Below are positions 31,805-40,350 of a stretch of 64,000 bases of DNA, one piece after another. Position numbers and translations under genes: made by a program. The stretch is from Persicimonas caeni. GTDB lineage: Bacteria; Myxococcota_A; Bradymonadia; Bradymonadales; Bradymonadaceae. A model generated the notes under the pieces. That model saw nothing but the letters and a program-made list of their open reading frames with translations. It made no database searches and was not told the DNA's origin. How positions within the stretch are numbered: the first letter of the stretch is position 1; every line of letters begins with the position of its first letter. Location of the stretch: assembly GCF_006517175.1 (NCBI RefSeq), contig NZ_CP041186.1:3189074-3253073 (forward strand). The letters are read 5' to 3'.

Positions 31805-31885
31805 CCTCCCCTGCGCGAAGCAACGCGTAGCGTAGGGGAGGACCGAGGAGGGGACTCCTCCTCCGCGCAGCGAAGCGAAGTGGAG
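31805..31885. repeat. Partial copy of the 109-bp GC-rich repeat (left of IS)
   Basis: CTCCCCTGCGCGAAGC to GCAGCGAAGCGAAGTGGAG matches the units at 33541-33758 on the other side of the insertion sequence. It has the internal palindrome CCTCCCCT...AGGGGAGG. The element between was therefore inserted into, or adjacent to, a pre-existing repeat array. Confidence 0.75.
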
Positions 31886-31921
31886 CGGTATGTGTCAAGA
31901 TAGTTGTCGCGTCTGAATTAT

Positions 31922-32971
31922 CTACGTCTCTTGTAAATTGAGCGGCGCAAGCCGCACCTCTTCGGGGCGCGTCCATCCTCGCGGCCTTCGACTCCAGCGT
32001 GCGGGATTCTTTTGGCGCGCCTGTTCATAGAGCTTTTGGCGTCTTTGTAGCAGCTCGACGTCTTCGCCCGCGTGGCGCTGCTCGGGGGTCACCCAGCCGA
32101 TCCCGCTGTGATAGTGCTCGGTGTTGTACCAGCGGACAAACGCCTCGACCCACTCAGACCATTCATGCACGCCGTCGAGCGGCTTTTTGGGGTAGCCAGG
32201 CCGGTATTTGAGCGTGCGAAAGCTCGATTCGCAGTGAGGGTTGTCGTTGGAGACGCCCGGGCGGCTAAACGAAGCGGCCACCTCCAGGCGCTCCAGCGTC
32301 GCCAGAAGCGTCGAGCCCTTCATCGCAGCCCCGTTGTCGGCGTGGATGCAAAGTCCGCTCGCCTCGACCTGTTCGGCGAGGATCGTCTTTTCAATGAGGC
32401 GGCTCGACAGCTCCATCGATTCTTGGTCTTCGACGCTAAAGCCGACGATCTTGCGGCTGAACAAGTCCATGATCCAGTAAAGGTAGACAAACCGGCCGCG
32501 TACCTGGGTGGGCAAGTATGTGATATCCCACACCCAGACCTGGCCGGGGCTGGCGGCCACTAATTCGGGCTTCGGCCTGGGCTTCGGCGGCCGGCTTGGC
32601 TGGCGGTGGGTCATCATCTTCTCTTCGCGCAACACGCGGTAAAATGTCGACTCGCTGGCGACATACTCGCCCCGGTCGGCCAGGCTGCATACGATCTGCC
32701 GGGGGCTCACATCACAGAATTCACGACCTGTGGCGATGGCGACCACCTGTGCTCGCTCCTCGTCGGTGAGCGCGTGCGCACACCGACTGTGGGGTCCCTG
32801 GCGAGCGTCCTCGGCCTGCGGGTCTTTTCGCCACCGCTGTATGGTGCGCTCGCTGATGCCCAGGGTCCGACAGGCCTGGGCCTGACGCGCGCCGTGGGAG
32901 ACCGCCTCTGCGATCATGTCGAGGATGACTTGTCGCTCTTGCCGATCATGGGAGCGTCCTCGTCCCCCCAC
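31922..32971 (-). CDS. IS3-type transposase, catalytic OrfB
   Basis: 349 aa. An N-terminal helix-turn-helix-like part (GISERTIQRWRKD) precedes a DDE integrase core: WDITYL (first Asp, about 160), HADNGAAM (second Asp, about 222) and ESSFRTLKYRP (Glu, about 262). C-terminal FVRWYNTEHYHSGIGWVTPEQRH is typical of the IS3 group. Overlaps orfA by about 58 bp in another frame, so it may be made as an OrfAB fusion by frameshifting or by its own start; I see no classic A6G slippery site. Confidence 0.9.
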   Translation of the reverse strand: MGGRGRSHDRQERQVILDMIAEAVSHGARQAQACRTLGISERTIQRWRKDPQAEDARQGPHSRCAHALTDEERAQVVAIATGREFCDVSPRQIVCSLADRGEYVASESTFYRVLREEKMMTHRQPSRPPKPRPKPELVAASPGQVWVWDITYLPTQVRGRFVYLYWIMDLFSRKIVGFSVEDQESMELSSRLIEKTILAEQVEASGLCIHADNGAAMKGSTLLATLERLEVAASFSRPGVSNDNPHCESSFRTLKYRPGYPKKPLDGVHEWSEWVEAFVRWYNTEHYHSGIGWVTPEQRHAGEDVELLQRRQKLYEQARQKNPARWSRRPRGWTRPEEVRLAPLNLQET

Positions 32972-33444
32972 AACCGGCGCGCCTTTTTTGAGAGCACCAA
33001 CAAGGCGGCCGTCTCGGCCAGCGCGGCCTCCTTTCGGCGAAGCTCGCTTTCGAGTTCGCGCTTGTCCCGTTGGGCCTGGCGCAGCTTCTGGGTGGCCTCC
33101 TTCTTGGCCCTGGTGCGTCCATCAAGCCCCTCGTACATCTGCGCTCTCCAGCGTCGAAGGTCGCTTGTATGCACTCCTTCCTCGCGCAGGAAAGCGCCAA
33201 ACTCCTTGCCCTCGAGCGCCTCGGCGGCCATCACAAGACGCAGCTTTTCGGCCGAAGAGCGTCTCTCGGGTGCCGACTCTGGCTTTGCCTCAGCACGCAA
33301 GGCACCATCGAGCGCCGCCTTTCTCCACCGCCAAAGCGTCGTCTTGCCCACGCCGCTCAGCTCGGCCAGGCTCTCCGGGCTGATCTTTTCGTCGAGCATC
33401 CGTCGAACAAGACGCTCTTTTAGCTCTTTAGGATATGGACTCAT
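32914..33444 (-). CDS. IS3-type transposase OrfA (DNA-binding)
   Basis: 176 aa. Helix-turn-helix motif ESLAELSGVGKTTLWRWRKA near residue 25, then a second one further on (GAFLREEGVHTSDLRRWRA), then a Lys/Arg/Glu coiled-coil-like C-terminus that would dimerise. The ATG at 33444 has AGGAG seven bases upstream. Recognises the IS ends and works with OrfB. Confidence 0.85.
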   Translation of the reverse strand: MSPYPKELKERLVRRMLDEKISPESLAELSGVGKTTLWRWRKAALDGALRAEAKPESAPERRSSAEKLRLVMAAEALEGKEFGAFLREEGVHTSDLRRWRAQMYEGLDGRTRAKKEATQKLRQAQRDKRELESELRRKEAALAETAALLVLSKKARRLWGDEDAPMIGKSDKSSST

Positions 33445-33540
33445 CTCGGATCTCCTTGTTGCCCCTTCGTTCCATGAAACTAACAATCGAAGAGGCGACA
33501 ACTATCCTGACACCTGGGGGGAGGAGGACCGAGGAGGAGG

Positions 33541-33758
33541 CCGCCTTTCCTCCTCCCCTGCGCGAAGCACAGCGGAGCGTAGGGGAGGACCGAGGAGGGG
33601 ACTCCTCCTCCGCGCAGCGAAGCGAAGTGGAGGAGGACCGAGGAGGAGGCCGCCTTTCCTCCTCCCCTGCGCGAAGCACAGCGGAGCGTAGGGGAGGACC
33701 GAGGAGGGGACTCCTCCTCCGCGCAGCGAAGCGAAGTGGAGGAGGACCGAGGAGGAGG
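33541..33758. repeat. Two 109-bp GC-rich repeats (right of IS)
   Basis: Two nearly identical 109-bp units (33541-33649 and 33650-33758) containing CTCCCCTGCGCGAAGC and GCAGCGAAGCGAAGTGG, each with a strong internal palindrome. A third, incomplete unit lies on the left side of the IS. Open frames in this stretch are repeat artefacts. Confidence 0.88.
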
Positions 33759-33771
33759 AAACCAACCTAAC

Positions 33772-35193
33772 TCAAACCTCAAAAAACACCGGCGGCCTCG
33801 GCACCCCATCGACCAGCGCATCGATCGCCGCTGCGGCGTTCAACAACGCCTTCTCCTTCCACGGCGCCGCGTAGATCATCAGCCCCACCGGCAGACCTTT
33901 GGCGTCGACGCCGCAGGGGATGCTCACCGACGGGTAGCCGCTGATATTGCCCAAAAACGTGTAGCGCGACACGTAGGCATTGATGCGCGAGTTGACTTCG
34001 CCGGTCTCCATCGCCCCTTGGGTGATTTCGGGGGCGACCATGCCGGTGGTGGGCGTGATGAAGAAGTCGTAGTCGTCGAAGACCTTGGCGAACTCGTCGA
34101 CCACCACCGTGCGCACGCGCTGGGCGTGCAGATACTCCTGGGTGCTGATGCGCTCACCGACGGCGAGCAAGAGGCGAGTGTCCCAGTTGTACTCGTCGCG
34201 GTGTTGGCGAAGCCAGTCGCGCTGGGTGCCGGCGGCCTCCGCGGCCATTGTGACGTAGCCGACGCGCTGGGCCTGGTGGATGTGGGGGACTTTGCGCTCT
34301 TCGACCACTGCCCCCGCGCGCCGCAGCGCGCCGATGGCGTTCAAAAACGCATGCTTGACCGGGGCCTCGGCGTCTTCGCCCATCTCGGGCGTCCAGGCGA
34401 TGCGAAGCTCGGTGGGCTCGGGCGGGTCGAGCTCGCCGACGGGCTCCGGCTCGGGCTGCCCGTGAGTCTCCTCGTCGCGCGGGTGCGCCCCGGCGGTCAA
34501 GTCGTAGAACACCGCCAGATCGTCGATGCTCGCCGCCAGTGGACCGATATGATCGAGCGACCACGCTAAGAGCGCGCCGCCGGCCGTCGGGATGCGCCCG
34601 TAGGTCGGCTTGATGCCGTAAATGCCGCAAAACGCCGACGGGATGCGCACCGAGCCGCCGGCGTCGCTTCCCACCGCGATGGGACACACCCCGGCGGCCA
34701 CCGCAGCAGCCGAGCCGCTCGACGAGCCGCCAGGCGCGCGGCTCAGGTCGTGCGGATTCCGAGCGGTGATATGCTTGGGGTTGATGCCCGTGCCGCCAAA
34801 ACCGATCTCGTGCATGGCGGTCTTGCCGAAGATGATCGCGCCCGCCTCACGCAGCCGCTCGACGATCGCCGAGTCCTCGCGGGCGATCTTGTTGCCCCGA
34901 AAGCAGGTGCCTGCCGTGGTCGGAAATCCGGCGATGTCGAACTCGTCTTTGACCGCCACCGGCACCCCGTCGAGCACGCTCTTGGGCGAGCCCTGCTCGA
35001 AGCGCCGCGCCGACTGCGCAGCCTGCTTGCGCACGTCGTCTTCGTCGAGCAATACGAACGCATCGAGCGGCTGGGCCTGCTGACCCGACAGACGCACTGC
35101 CGCGATCGCCGCCTCCACCACGTCCTCGGGCGTGCGCTCGCCGTCTCGGTACGCCTTGGCGTAGTCCCTCGCCGTCATTCGTCCATCAGCCAT
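33772..35193 (-). CDS. Amidase-signature family hydrolase
   Basis: 473 aa, usual length for the amidase signature family (GatA/indole-acetamide hydrolase type). The catalytic Lys is in PVAVKDEFD (about 82), the cis-Ser and nucleophile Ser in GGSSSGSAAAVAAG (about 153-166) and DAGGSVRIPSAFCGIYGIKP (about 178-197). It hydrolyses an amide to acid and ammonia; substrate unknown. The ATG at 35193 has GGAG seven bases upstream. No GatB/GatC genes are adjacent, so it is probably a stand-alone amidase. 38 bp downstream of the 67-aa gene, likely one operon. Confidence 0.88.
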   Translation of the reverse strand: MADGRMTARDYAKAYRDGERTPEDVVEAAIAAVRLSGQQAQPLDAFVLLDEDDVRKQAAQSARRFEQGSPKSVLDGVPVAVKDEFDIAGFPTTAGTCFRGNKIAREDSAIVERLREAGAIIFGKTAMHEIGFGGTGINPKHITARNPHDLSRAPGGSSSGSAAAVAAGVCPIAVGSDAGGSVRIPSAFCGIYGIKPTYGRIPTAGGALLAWSLDHIGPLAASIDDLAVFYDLTAGAHPRDEETHGQPEPEPVGELDPPEPTELRIAWTPEMGEDAEAPVKHAFLNAIGALRRAGAVVEERKVPHIHQAQRVGYVTMAAEAAGTQRDWLRQHRDEYNWDTRLLLAVGERISTQEYLHAQRVRTVVVDEFAKVFDDYDFFITPTTGMVAPEITQGAMETGEVNSRINAYVSRYTFLGNISGYPSVSIPCGVDAKGLPVGLMIYAAPWKEKALLNAAAAIDALVDGVPRPPVFFEV

Positions 35194-35231
35194 CACAAAA
35201 CTCCGGTATTGAAATCATAGCTTCTTGGCAC

Positions 35232-35435
35232 TCAGTCGTCGTTCACAGGCGGCAGCGGCGTCCCATAAGGCGCAGGGTCGCCCATCGCCCTCAGGTCGAG
35301 CTCGAACAGCGCGTCGAGGCCCATCTGGCTCAACAGCTGATTTTTGACGCCATGGCCCACCACCGGGGCTTCGGCGGCGCGTACCAGCGCCTTGAGCGGG
35401 GCGCCCGAGACTTTGATTTCTTTTTCGTCAGCCAT
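35232..35435 (-). CDS. 67-aa conserved-looking small protein coupled to MutS-like gene
   Basis: 67 aa. Sequence ADEKEIKVSGAPLKALVRAA then PVVGHGVKNQLLSQMGLDAL, ending in a Pro-rich tail. The ATG overlaps the TAA of the MutS-like ATPase gene (TAATG), so it is translated by re-initiation. No recognised domain. The tight coupling suggests a partner of that ATPase. Confidence 0.65.
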   Translation of the reverse strand: MADEKEIKVSGAPLKALVRAAEAPVVGHGVKNQLLSQMGLDALFELDLRAMGDPAPYGTPLPPVNDD

Positions 35436-37024
35436 TACTTGCTCCGAATTTCTAGACCTAATGCCCGTGCGACGACGCGGGCGTCGCGGGGGACGTCGTG
35501 TTCTTGGTGGGCGTCGACCGATACGGGACGGTAGTCCATCACGGCGCGGAGCGCCGCCTGGACGTCGGTATCGCCGCCGTCGAGGAGTGCTTCGAGCTTG
35601 CGCGGCTCGGTGAGCCCGGCGATGCGCAGCTTTTTGGCCCCCGGCAGCGAGGCGACGGCGGGAAAGTGGGTCGCCGCGACCACACGATCGCCGCGGGCGG
35701 CGAGTTTCTCGATGACCTCGGCGGCGATCTGGGCGCCCTCGTCGGGGTGAGTGCCGCGGCCGAGTTCGTCGAGCAGCCACAGCCTCGGGCTGTCGCCTCG
35801 ATGCCACCAGTCGACCAGCCGGCCGACCTCGCGGCCGAACGACGAGAGACCCTGGCTGACTTCTTCGGCCAGGGGCTCTTCGCTCCCCACGTAGATGATC
35901 GCCTCGACCGGCGAAAACTCACAACGCGCCGCCGGCGCCGGCATGGCGTGCTGGGCACACCACTGGCAGATGCCGATCAGCCGCAAGAGCACCGACTTGC
36001 CCCCCATATTCGGCCCGGTCACCACCACCGGCTCTCGCTCCACCTCGACGGCGACCGGCTGGACCTCCTCGCGCGCGAGCACCCTCGAGATTTGGGGCTC
36101 GTGGCCGTGCTCGATCAGAATACCGGGCTGTTTTTGCCGATCGGGCCAGCAGCCCTCCAGATCGCGGCGAAGCCGGACCTTGGCGAGCCGCAGGTCGAGC
36201 ATCGCCAGCGTCTCGGCGAGGTTTGCCATCCAGTCGACCTGGTCGCGCAATCGGTCGCTGAGTTGAGCGCGCAGGTCGTATTCGACCTCTTCGACTTGTG
36301 TCTCGAGCCCTTCGATCTCGGCCGACAACGCGGCGAGCTCCTCGTCGGCGAGCTTCCAGCCGGCGTGTGTCTGCTCGAGGCGCGCGTCGGCGCCGAGTGT
36401 CTTTTTGGAGAGTGAATCGGGGGGCCGGTAGGTGTTGTGGATGTCGAACGTGCCGCCATGGTCGGCGACCACCGCCTCCTCGAGCCCGTCGCGAAGCTTT
36501 CGCTCGCGCTTTTTCTTTTGGCGAAGCTCGATGCGAAGCTCGTCGAGTTCGTCGCTGAGCTCCGAGGCCAAGTGAAATCGCGGCGTCGCGCGTTGCTGCG
36601 GATGGATCGCCTCCATCAAGCCACGCACCTGCTCGGGACAGCTCTCGGGCACGCCCCACCCGTCGAGCAGGTCGAGCGCTGCGTCGACCACCTCGCCGGC
36701 GTAGTACAAAAAGCGCTTGGCCGTAAAAAGGTCGGCCTCACCCAGGACTTCCCCCACCTGCAATCTTCGCAAGGGACGCTCGAGCACGGGAACTTCGGCG
36801 AGCGCCTGGCGCACGTGCTCTTCCGAGGAGGGCTCGGCCCGGCAAAACGCCTCGGCTTCGACCAGCCGCTCCATCTCGTCGCGCCACGCCTCGGCTTCGG
36901 CTGGCCCGAAAAAGCGCGGCTCGGCCGCCAACGCCTCTCCGGCAGGGCTGTCGGGACTCAGACGCTCAAGAAAGTCGCGAATACCGAGAACGCTATGTGT
37001 CGGCGAATCGATGAAGTTGTCCAT
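35435..37024 (-). CDS. MutS-related ATPase without mismatch domain
   Basis: 529 aa. Only the lever/clamp-like helical part (about 100-320, with a Lys/Arg-rich coiled coil RQKKKRERKLRDGLEEAV) and the MutS ATPase domain are present: Walker A GPNMGGKSVLL (about 350), Walker B LWLLDELGRGTHPDEG (about 430) and ATHF (about 460). The N-terminal mismatch-recognition domain and Phe-X-Glu are absent, as in MutS2-like or aminomutase-associated MutS homologues; no Smr nuclease domain is visible. It therefore probably does not do mismatch repair. Followed by a coupled small protein and an amidase. Confidence 0.8.
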   Translation of the reverse strand: MDNFIDSPTHSVLGIRDFLERLSPDSPAGEALAAEPRFFGPAEAEAWRDEMERLVEAEAFCRAEPSSEEHVRQALAEVPVLERPLRRLQVGEVLGEADLFTAKRFLYYAGEVVDAALDLLDGWGVPESCPEQVRGLMEAIHPQQRATPRFHLASELSDELDELRIELRQKKKRERKLRDGLEEAVVADHGGTFDIHNTYRPPDSLSKKTLGADARLEQTHAGWKLADEELAALSAEIEGLETQVEEVEYDLRAQLSDRLRDQVDWMANLAETLAMLDLRLAKVRLRRDLEGCWPDRQKQPGILIEHGHEPQISRVLAREEVQPVAVEVEREPVVVTGPNMGGKSVLLRLIGICQWCAQHAMPAPAARCEFSPVEAIIYVGSEEPLAEEVSQGLSSFGREVGRLVDWWHRGDSPRLWLLDELGRGTHPDEGAQIAAEVIEKLAARGDRVVAATHFPAVASLPGAKKLRIAGLTEPRKLEALLDGGDTDVQAALRAVMDYRPVSVDAHQEHDVPRDARVVARALGLEIRSK

Positions 37025-37027
37025 AAT

Positions 37028-37393
37028 TCAGTAGCTGACGCCAGTCTTCTCACGCATGCAAGTCAAATAACCGTCGCGGTCGTGCACCACATTGCCGCCG
37101 TTGTCCCCCATCCCCGGCTCGACCTTCTCGATATTGTCGAACAGGCAGTCGCGGTGGTTCTGGCCGATGAGTTTGCGGCACTGCTCCTCGTCTTGCAGGT
37201 CGAGGAAGCACTCGTGCTCGAAGTCCTCGGCCATCTTTTTGGCGATCTCGGGCCCCACCGGCTCGGAAGCCCACAGGGTCAGCAGGTACCAAAAGGCGGT
37301 GCCCGCCACGATCACGGCGATGACCGCGAAGAAGGAGAGCTTCGACTTAAGCGAATTGTTGGCGTGTTCGTTTTCGGCGTTTTGACGGCTCAT
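37028..37393 (-). CDS. Single-helix membrane protein with Cys-rich soluble tail
   Basis: About 121 aa from ATG 37393 (an ATG five codons upstream is possible). One transmembrane helix (LSFFAVIAVIVAGTAFWYLL), then a periplasmic domain with four Cys in spaced pairs (HECFLDLQDEEQCRKL, RDCLF, LTCMREK). Unknown family. It ends three bases before the MutS-like gene start, so it is in the same transcription unit. Confidence 0.62.
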   Translation of the reverse strand: MSRQNAENEHANNSLKSKLSFFAVIAVIVAGTAFWYLLTLWASEPVGPEIAKKMAEDFEHECFLDLQDEEQCRKLIGQNHRDCLFDNIEKVEPGMGDNGGNVVHDRDGYLTCMREKTGVSY

Positions 37394-37449
37394 GGCTTTC
37401 TCGTACATCGAACGGGGACATCATGACAAGAAAGAGGCTCACAATAAGC

Positions 37450-37911
37450 CTATTCCTCCGCCACATCCGTCTGCGGACGATACCACCCCATCAACACCGC
37501 CGCGAGCACCACAAACGGCATCGCCATGAACGGCTCGTAGGTCAGAAAGTGGACCACGAAGCCGAACACGCCGATGAGCTCGCACATGATCCAGGTCGTC
37601 AGCGACATCGTAAAATAGGCGCTGCGCGCCTCGGTGCTCCCCGGGTAGCACTCCTCTCCGAGCGGCTCGAAGAACATGCGCTTTCGCAGGTTTTGCAGGA
37701 TGGGGACCAGCGCCAGGGAGGCGAAGCCCAGAATGATCAAGATCTTCGGAGGGTTGCCGCGCGCAATCTCGGGAGGCACGAACTCCTCGGGCGGCGGGAT
37801 CACCAGAATGACCAACGCGTAGATGAAGAGACTGAAGAACAGCGACAGATAGACCAGCCACAAGATCATCTTGAGGCTGCTGAGATCTTGCTTGTCGTCC
37901 TGGTCTGTCAT
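37450..37911 (-). CDS. Four-helix membrane protein, unknown
   Basis: 153 aa with about four hydrophobic segments (MILWLVYLSLFFSLFIYALV, ILIILGFASLALVPIL, TWIMCELIGVFGFVVHFL, and PFVVLAAVLMGWY). Short cytosolic ends. No recognised family. AAGAAG precedes the ATG. Likely first gene of the minus-strand unit running down to the amidase. Confidence 0.6.
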   Translation of the reverse strand: MTDQDDKQDLSSLKMILWLVYLSLFFSLFIYALVILVIPPPEEFVPPEIARGNPPKILIILGFASLALVPILQNLRKRMFFEPLGEECYPGSTEARSAYFTMSLTTWIMCELIGVFGFVVHFLTYEPFMAMPFVVLAAVLMGWYRPQTDVAEE

Positions 37912-38078
37912 CTTCTTGGCTCTCGGATTGTCGAGCGTTGGACCTTCCGAGGGTGCGCTTTGTCGAGATCGCCTGGCGGCGCCTCGACTTTGCTTACCCT
38001 CGGTGACGGTTCGATCTTAAGCACGACCGCGCTCCCGGGAGGCTCGCGAGGGCGAACCCCGACCCCGTCAGTTGAAAA

Positions 38079-40199
38079 CTAACGCCCCGGCGTGGCCGCG
38101 CCTTGCTCGAGGGTCTCGCCGTTGCGCACGAGCGCGGTGTTCTCGCCGCCCTCGGCGCCGTAGGCGACCGCGTCGACGACGTCGCCGTCGCGGTTGGTCA
38201 GCGTGATGCTGTCGCCGCCGTTGTTCAGGTACAGCCCGTCGGCCACGAGCACCGTGCCCTCGACGCCGGTGAAGCTGTCGGCGTCGCCGCCGCCGAAGAC
38301 GACCAGGTAGCCGCCCGGCGCGATGGTGGTGTTCGCCGGGAAGGTGTAGCGCTCGCTGACGTTGTCGCTGAGCGTCCAACCGCTCAGGTCGAAGGTCGTG
38401 TCGGACAGGTTCTGCAGCTCGATGTACTCGTCGGCGCGTGCGTCGCGCTCGCCGTCGCCGTTGGCGTCGCCGTCGAGGCCGGGTGCCGGGTCGGCGAGGA
38501 GCTCAGAAATCTGCACGCTCGCCGCGTCGGCGTCGTCATCGATCTCGTCACAGGTGTAGGTCGTGGGCACGCACACGCTGGTCGACAACCAGCTTCCGGT
38601 GCGCGTCTCGCGACAGGTGAACCCGTCGGGGCAGCCGTCGTCGGCGGTGCACTCGTAGGTGCACACGTTCGTGCCCTCGAGGTTGGCGCACACGTTGCCG
38701 TTCGGGCCACAGTCGGCGCTCGACGAGCACTCCGTGCAGATGGCGGCGGTGTCGGCGTAGGGGTGGGCGTGCGGGTTGTCGTCGATGCCGTGCACGCCGT
38801 ACATCGTCTGGAACCAGTAGCTGTTGCCGTCCAGATCTTCGAGCAACTCGCTGTAGCGCTGCGCTTTGAAATCTTCGCGATAATCGACGCCGAGCACCGC
38901 GCCCAGGAGGTCGGTCACCGCCTTTTCGGTGCCGGCGTTCGAGAAGCTGGTGGTCGTGATGATGTCCAGGTTCTGACGGTCGGCCTTGTTCGGGTTCTGC
39001 CAGAACGCCTCGCCCAGCGCGTAGGTGTCGCAGCCCTCGGCGACCACGAGCTGATACTTGTCGCTGGGCATCTCAAGGGAGGGAATCTCCGAATCGTCGA
39101 GGTCACCCTCGAGGGTCTCGCGCCAATTGGCCAGCGCGAATCCGTACCAAGGGCCGGAGTGGCCGCTGAACATGGTCACTTCGTCGGTCTTGAGGCTCTC
39201 GCGCATCGCCTCCTCGAGCACGCGTCCGCCGGCGTCGGTGTCCGGATCGGTGCTCGTGCCCGGCTCGCCCCACCACAACGTCACGTGGACGTCGACCGGA
39301 CCGTCGGGCGTCTGCAAGGTGCTGGTCAGCGGCGCGCGGTCCGTGGCGTAATCCTCCCACGTGTCGGTGGGCGACTCGAAGCCGTTTCGAAGCAGCCACT
39401 CGTAGCTCGCGCGGGCGTGCTTCTGGTGATAGGCGTCGTGATAATCCCACCCGAAGAAGACCTCGACGTCGAGCGTGCCGTCTTCGAACAGGCGCTTGTA
39501 GTCGAGCCAGGCGTCGTCGCTTCGCTCCTGCTCTTCGATGCGAAGCTCTTGCATGTAGTACTTCGAGTCGTCGACGTTGTCGGGCGAGAAGCTCGACCAC
39601 GGGCTTCGCCGATACCACTCGTTGTTCATCTCGAGCTGCTCCATCTCGGCGTTCGAGACGTTCCCGACCGCCAGCTCGAAGGTCCAACTGCCGTCGGCGT
39701 TGGGCTGGGCGTCGGCCGTCTGAGCGAGCTCGTCGATCAGGTCGAATTGGCCGCCGACCTCTTGGACGAAGTCGAAGCTGTAAGTCAGCCCCTCGACCTT
39801 CTCGATGCCGAGATCTTCGTAGGAGCCGTTCTTGGTCAGCGCCTTGAGCTCGCCATAGCCGGCGTTGCCGCTATCCTCGGACTTGTCGATTAGGTAGGCG
39901 TTCAAGAACCAACCGATGACGACCTGCTTGTACGGAATCAGCTCGCGCACCCGCTGCAACCGCGCCTCTTCGCTCACCTCGGCGTAGCTCTCGTCGAGCG
40001 TGATCGTGGTGGTTCCCTTGACGAAATACTCCTGGGCCGACTCGCTGCGAAAATCGTCGGCCTTCTCGCCGGGGCTCAACACCGCGGGGATCTCCTCGGC
40101 GCCCTGCGCATCGTCCTGGGCCTCGCCGCACGCAGAAAGCGTCATCGAGCCCATCATTGCCAGCGTGAGCCATTGTTTCATCGAGGTCGATACGGCCAT
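38079..40199 (-). CDS. Lipoprotein with caspase-like segment, Cys-rich module and lamin-tail domain
   Basis: 706 aa. Lipobox LSAC (Cys about 24). The central part contains MFSGHSGPWYGF and LVVAEGCDTYALGEAFW, spaced like the His-Cys dyad of caspase-fold/CHAT peptidases. A Cys-rich segment (CTECSSSADCGPNGNVC then CTYECTADDGCPDGFTC) follows near residue 520-570. The C-terminus (about 590-706) is a lamin-tail domain: ISELLADPAPGLDGDANGDG and YIELQNLSDTTFDLSGWTLS. Probably a surface-exposed, lipid-anchored protein; protease activity is inferred only. A palindromic element (40222-40320) lies 22 bp before the ATG. Confidence 0.78.
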   Translation of the reverse strand: MAVSTSMKQWLTLAMMGSMTLSACGEAQDDAQGAEEIPAVLSPGEKADDFRSESAQEYFVKGTTTITLDESYAEVSEEARLQRVRELIPYKQVVIGWFLNAYLIDKSEDSGNAGYGELKALTKNGSYEDLGIEKVEGLTYSFDFVQEVGGQFDLIDELAQTADAQPNADGSWTFELAVGNVSNAEMEQLEMNNEWYRRSPWSSFSPDNVDDSKYYMQELRIEEQERSDDAWLDYKRLFEDGTLDVEVFFGWDYHDAYHQKHARASYEWLLRNGFESPTDTWEDYATDRAPLTSTLQTPDGPVDVHVTLWWGEPGTSTDPDTDAGGRVLEEAMRESLKTDEVTMFSGHSGPWYGFALANWRETLEGDLDDSEIPSLEMPSDKYQLVVAEGCDTYALGEAFWQNPNKADRQNLDIITTTSFSNAGTEKAVTDLLGAVLGVDYREDFKAQRYSELLEDLDGNSYWFQTMYGVHGIDDNPHAHPYADTAAICTECSSSADCGPNGNVCANLEGTNVCTYECTADDGCPDGFTCRETRTGSWLSTSVCVPTTYTCDEIDDDADAASVQISELLADPAPGLDGDANGDGERDARADEYIELQNLSDTTFDLSGWTLSDNVSERYTFPANTTIAPGGYLVVFGGGDADSFTGVEGTVLVADGLYLNNGGDSITLTNRDGDVVDAVAYGAEGGENTALVRNGETLEQGAATPGR

Positions 40200-40221
40200 A
40201 AGTCATTCTCCAATATTTGAA

Positions 40222-40320
40222 GGCCTTGCAGAGTCGCTGCGCCTGCTATCAGGGGCTTGGGCCATTCCAGAGAGCACGGATCGTCCAGCCCTACAAATAC
40301 GCGACTCTCTAATGGTCTTA
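40222..40320 (-). repeat. Palindromic element E1, upstream of the caspase-like lipoprotein gene
   Basis: Read on the minus strand: a first arm (40320-40301), a loop, a second arm (40276-40257) and the family tail ATAGCAGGCGCAGCG then ACTCTGCAAGGCC (40249-40222), then 22 bp to the ATG. The arms pair imperfectly (CTCTCTGGAATGG against CTCTCTAATGG). Orientation and order match the plus-strand copies: the tail always faces the gene. Confidence 0.72.
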
Positions 40321-40350
40321 GCTCTTAATAGCCTAGAGTTTCGCCATCTT

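Larger units (their letters stand above)
31893..33512 (-). mobile_element. IS3-family insertion sequence, about 1.6 kb
   Basis: Terminal inverted repeats TGTCAAGATAGTTGTCGC (31893-31910) and, at the right end on the other strand, TGTCAGGATAGTTGTCGC (33512 down to 33495). Inside are orfA and orfB on the minus strand. Both ends abut the GC-rich repeat array, with a few extra bases on each side and no clear short target duplication. Both reading frames look intact, so the element may still be mobile. Confidence 0.85.

Noticed and set aside
33435-33770. Open frames in the GC-rich repeats right of the IS
   Set aside because: They are translations of the 109-bp repeat in several frames.
38103-39893. 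596-codon plus-strand frame opposite the caspase-like lipoprotein
   Set aside because: Antisense composition only. The minus-strand gene has a lipobox and recognised domains.
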